From assembly GCA_054601695.1 (NCBI GenBank), contig BAAHQB010000114.1, forward strand, positions 62,001 through 126,000: a DNA stretch of 64,000 bases, in the 5' to 3' direction. The stretch's first letter is position 1. The number at the start of each line of letters is the position of its first letter. The notes beneath the pieces were generated by a model. The model did not search any database, had not been told where the DNA came from, and worked only from the letters and a program-made list of their open reading frames with translations. A program made the position numbers and the translations under genes. Shown one piece after another: positions 1 to 64,000 of this stretch. This DNA comes from Amorphochlora amoebiformis (Eukaryota; Cercozoa; Chlorarachniophyceae).

Positions 1-136
1 TATTATATATAATATATATATATATATATAATGTGTGTTCATGTATATAAGCATAAATATACCTACACACATATGTGTATATATATAATATGTGTTCATG
101 TATATAAGCATAAATATACCTACACACATATGTGTA

Positions 137-184
<48 letters not shown>

Positions 185-233
185 AAAAAATAGTTATATG
201 TATATATATATATATATGTATATTTATACATAT

Positions 234-298
<65 letters not shown>

Positions 299-325
299 TG
301 TGTATGTATTTGTATATATATTTGT

Positions 326-382
<57 letters not shown>

Positions 383-420
383 TGTGTATATATATATAGG
401 TTGCAAATTAATGTTATTAC
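1..420 (-). repeat. (TA)n-rich part of the dynein intron after exon 36
   Basis: Long TA/TATG/CA microsatellite with a duplicated ~65 bp TG-rich unit near 28-150 (TGTGTTCATGTATATAAGCA twice). No coding signal. The intron continues off the left edge. Confidence 0.85.
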
Positions 421-24651
<24,231 letters not shown>

Positions 24652-25325
24652 GCTATATCGTTCTGCCCTCTTGAGTTAATCAAAGGTTTCTTTCTTTCCC
24701 TTAGACTTCGCAGCTTTGATTTTATATCAACACGCGGATTGACAGAGTCAGCTCGGTCGTCCGCTTCTGTAATCCCTCTCCCTTGGTTCTGAAAGGTGCT
24801 GTCTTTCCCTCAGGATTTTCCCCACTCAGTGAGAGGATTGGGCTTGTTCAGTCTTGTTCACGCGATGGGCACAGGCGGGCCGGTCGCCATGAAACGGGAT
24901 CGAGAGGGACTAATAATATGCAGACTCACAGGTGTCTCACACTAGTCACAGTCTCACACTAGTCTCATCACAGCTGAGTGTTAATAAATTTAATATAAGA
25001 TCTAAAATAATAATAATCTGTCCTAAATTCTCCTAATCAAACCTTACATTCAGCTAATAATTAGCCTAAAAGGCTAAAACTATTCTTTTACCCTTTAATA
25101 AATACCTCTCAGCTCTGTGAGTCTGTGCGGCTGACGCTGGCTGTTCCTCAGAACGACCAGCCTTGGTGTAAATTCAAATAATACAGTTGTTCGTAATCAC
25201 TGATACATGACGCGGATGTATGGGTATAAATAGTTGAAATTATAGTAATTTTTCATGTTATTGTCAAGATATAATCTACTAAGATGAGCGCCATGATTAT
25301 AGACTGAAATATTCTAGGTATATCT

Positions 25326-25409
<84 letters not shown>

Positions 25410-25430
25410 AATATATAATATTATATATAT
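24652..25430. promoter_or_regulatory. Upstream region of the dynein heavy chain gene
   Basis: Ordinary-composition DNA 5' of the dynein ATG. A CT-rich stretch lies at about 24660-24710. At 24883-24895 is GTCGCCATGAAAC, close to the RFX X-box (GTTGCCATGGAAAC) but one base short. A TA tract starts at about 25330. No TATA box can be trusted in this composition. Confidence 0.4.
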
Positions 25431-25439
25431 ATATACATG

Positions 25440-26440
25440 AGAATCTAGTTTAAGCTAGTATCTTTATCCATAATGATTCGTGGATATATATGAAGTCAAT
25501 AATTGATAATGTTATAATCAATTATTGACTTATAGATAATGATTTAGCACACTGCCAATGATATTCAATGTCAGTGTCACATCGTCACAACATTATATCA
25601 AGTAATATTATACTTGTATAATAGTTGTATTGGATATATACATATAACCACTTATACATATACATATACACATATACATATACATATGTACATATAATAT
25701 TATTACACATAATTACATGTACAACTAATCTTACACTAGTACACAGCTCTGGCATACTATGGTAATAGTATTCATTGATATACAAACTAGAATCAGTTAC
25801 TAGATAAATCCACTATATACACATGTCTTTTATCTAGTTTATAGCTATTACACACACATGAGTATAAACGCATCTAGACATGTACTGATGTATATCATGT
25901 TGTTAGATTATGCAAATCAACTCTGTCTAGTCTGCGGAGATCTAACTAGCTAACTTGACTTAAACTAGTCAACACACAAAGATCTTATCATATAATAGCT
26001 GTAAATATGCATGACTAGATGAGCACAATTGTATACAAAACTGTTTTAGACCTAAACACTACTTCTAGTACTTGCGGGTGTTAGCACAATACCTAGAATC
26101 TAGAGAATATACAGTATATTACCTCAAGCAGTAACTACTAGAAATATCCAGAGAGGCATCAGAACTTATGAAACAGTCCAGGTCAGTCAAAATAGTTTCT
26201 AGAGTCTAGACTAGAGTATTGTATGATGATAACTCATCATGAGTCCAGGTACTAGTGGGCCAGTAGTGGCCACTGGCCAGTCCCACTAGCTAGACTAGTC
26301 CTCTAGGTCCTCTAGGTCCTGTCCCTTGATACATACTAGACATACTCTAGATACTAGCTAGTACTAGTATTATTCTCGTCATTCGAGCATACATCTACTA
26401 TTAAATACTAGAAATAATGTCACTAAATCTAGAAATTAAC
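25440..26440. repeat. CTAG-rich island downstream of the EF-hand gene
   Basis: By hand count about 30 CTAG tetramers in ~1 kb, against about four expected at random. Many are in ACTAGT, TCTAGA or GCTAGC contexts, clustered at 26190-26420. It begins about 70 bp beyond the EF-hand gene stop codon. No gene is seen in it. Confidence 0.85.
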
Positions 26441-26510
26441 TGATTTTAGTATTAGATGTGTGAGATATTTGATGTGTGGGATATTCGAATTCAGATATGC
26501 TGGACGGCCT

Positions 26511-30597
<4,087 letters not shown>

Positions 30598-31058
30598 TTT
30601 CAACTTATTACCAGTCCTGGGAAGGTTTTCACCAACTGGAACCCCAGCGATAGCATGACTATGTACATCTCCCGGAAATTTGCGGCTCGCCCCCAACCAC
30701 GAAATTTTAAATTTCAGCAATCGTAGAGGCCTATGGGAGGGTATAAGGCAGTTAAAACGATATAATATATTACAATGTCTGATGCATCGAACCGCGATGC
30801 GTATGAATGGCGTTGGGGAGTCGAGAGTGTGCTTCCGAACACAATGGCTGCCAGCGCAAGCCATCGGGGACATAGCCGCATTTTTCTGGAGAGCTATTGA
30901 TTAATTCGGCTGAATGAATTTCGTGTCATCCTTCGTGACGTGTTGTTTTTGAGTAAAACTGGCGGGAAACTGTCTCTCCAAAGGTGACAGTTAGTCCCAC
31001 CGATATCCCGCCTACACTTAAACTAGCCAAGATCCCCTAAAATTATCCATCGTTTACC
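30598..31058. promoter_or_regulatory. Divergent intergenic region between the EF-hand gene and the plus-strand gene
   Basis: The ~460 bp between the two start codons is unique sequence without TA tract, in contrast to the surroundings. It contains GTGACGTG near 30936 and CTGGCGGGAAAC at 30959-30970 (E2F-like). A shared bidirectional promoter is inferred from position only. If the EF-hand gene starts at 30873 instead, the gap shrinks to ~185 bp. Confidence 0.45.
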
Positions 31059-42177
<11,119 letters not shown>

Positions 42178-42422
42178 GAGGAAGCAAGATTTCGAAATCA
42201 TGGTCAACTATCAACCGTTTTCTTCAAGCCAATCGCAAAGTTTTTTAAGGGTCAGCACTAGGAGAATTCTAATCTGTATTCCTGTATTCGCACGCAGAGA
42301 TTAAATGTTATGAACTACACTTACAGTCACCCGGAATTTATGTATTCATATAAGCACACACATATATACATATATATATATACACCATTTACTGTAAACA
42401 CATCACATATCTACATACACAC

Positions 42423-42472
<50 letters not shown>

Positions 42473-42931
42473 AACTGTATCTTACCAATCTAGGTAATAG
42501 TCATGTATGTAGTACCAGACGCCAGATATACTAGATATACGTATACATCTAGTATGTATATTATATCTAGTATATATATATCTAGTGTATATATACTAGA
42601 TATACAGGATATATATATCAGTCTAGAACGGAAAAGAATATATCGTGAGTCTAGTCTTAAAGTCTAGCTATCGGTGGTTATTCGCAAAGCATGTCCTTAG
42701 ATTTGGCTGATTGCAGAAAAACTTGGTTCAAGATGATGACCTCTGCTTCATAATATATTAATTATTTTGCGCGTCATCGATCAATTTATACTTGAAGAAA
42801 CACGCTCTAGACCTCACGGCTCATAGATAAAAACCCTCCCTCACACAGTCTAGATACTCGCTGATTCTCCGATATCGATAGTCTAGATAGTCTAGATAAA
42901 TTTAGGAGAATTCAATGAATCTAGGTAACTA
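42178..42931. repeat. Convergent intergenic region with CTAG-rich island
   Basis: Between the stop codons of the two converging genes. 42490-42930 has about 14 CTAG tetramers, several inside CTAGATATAC or TATCTAGTATA palindromes. No gene or clear polyadenylation signal was identified. Confidence 0.75.
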
Positions 42932-63821
<20,890 letters not shown>

Positions 63822-64000
63822 CTGGAGATATCCAGTCGAGATGCGAGTATGATTTTTGATGTATGTGCATTGTAGCACAGGGTTGAATTCGGTGTGTATT
63901 AGATATTAATGTCCGTTACATGAATACATATACACATGCGTAACATATACATACATATACACAAATATATACATATTTATATATATATAGATATATATAT
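63822..64000. other. Right window edge
   Basis: Unique sequence to about 63935, then TA tract. It lies upstream of the first visible acyltransferase exon. No further exon can be supported. Confidence 0.5.

Overview
The window is nuclear DNA of a eukaryote that builds motile cilia or flagella. It holds no bacterial features. Four protein genes are spread over many short exons. Nearly all introns are filled by long (TA)n/(TG)n microsatellite tracts, which also produce the apparent Tyr-Ile repeat reading frames on both strands. I rebuilt exons by hand from GT-AG boundaries, reading phase and family motifs. The chained exons are phase-consistent, which supports the models. Interstitial TTAGGG/CCCTAA stretches suggest a TTAGGG-type telomere repeat. 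The lineage cannot be named from sequence alone; a flagellate protist or alga is my best inference.

Layout. (1) 421-24651, minus: the N-terminal 2,766 codons (36 exons) of an axonemal-type dynein heavy chain, from the start codon to AAA3. The rest lies off the left edge. (2) 26511-30597, minus: a complete 169-residue EF-hand protein in nine exons. (3) 31059-42177, plus: an unrecognised protein of about 500 residues with a Cys-motif region and a Lys/Gly-rich tail. It is divergent from gene 2 across about 460 bp. (4) 42932-63821 and beyond, minus: a multi-pass membrane acyltransferase of the NRF-6/acyltransferase-3 type, whose 5' end lies off the right edge. Genes 3 and 4 converge.

How the genes relate. 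The dynein is a ciliary motor. The EF-hand protein could be a calcium sensor. The acyltransferase is probably a membrane lipid or small-molecule acyl transferase. No pathway links the four; clustering by function is not supported.

The most unusual feature is structural. Many real exons are accompanied by partial tandem copies of one exon edge, each embedded in TA tract. Copies of an exon's 3' part usually carry the 5' splice site and lie downstream. Copies of a 5' part carry the 3' splice site and lie upstream. They have diverged by point changes, so they are not simple assembly duplicates. CTAG-rich islands sit just downstream of two stop codons. Several minisatellites and giant pyrimidine tracts occupy other introns.
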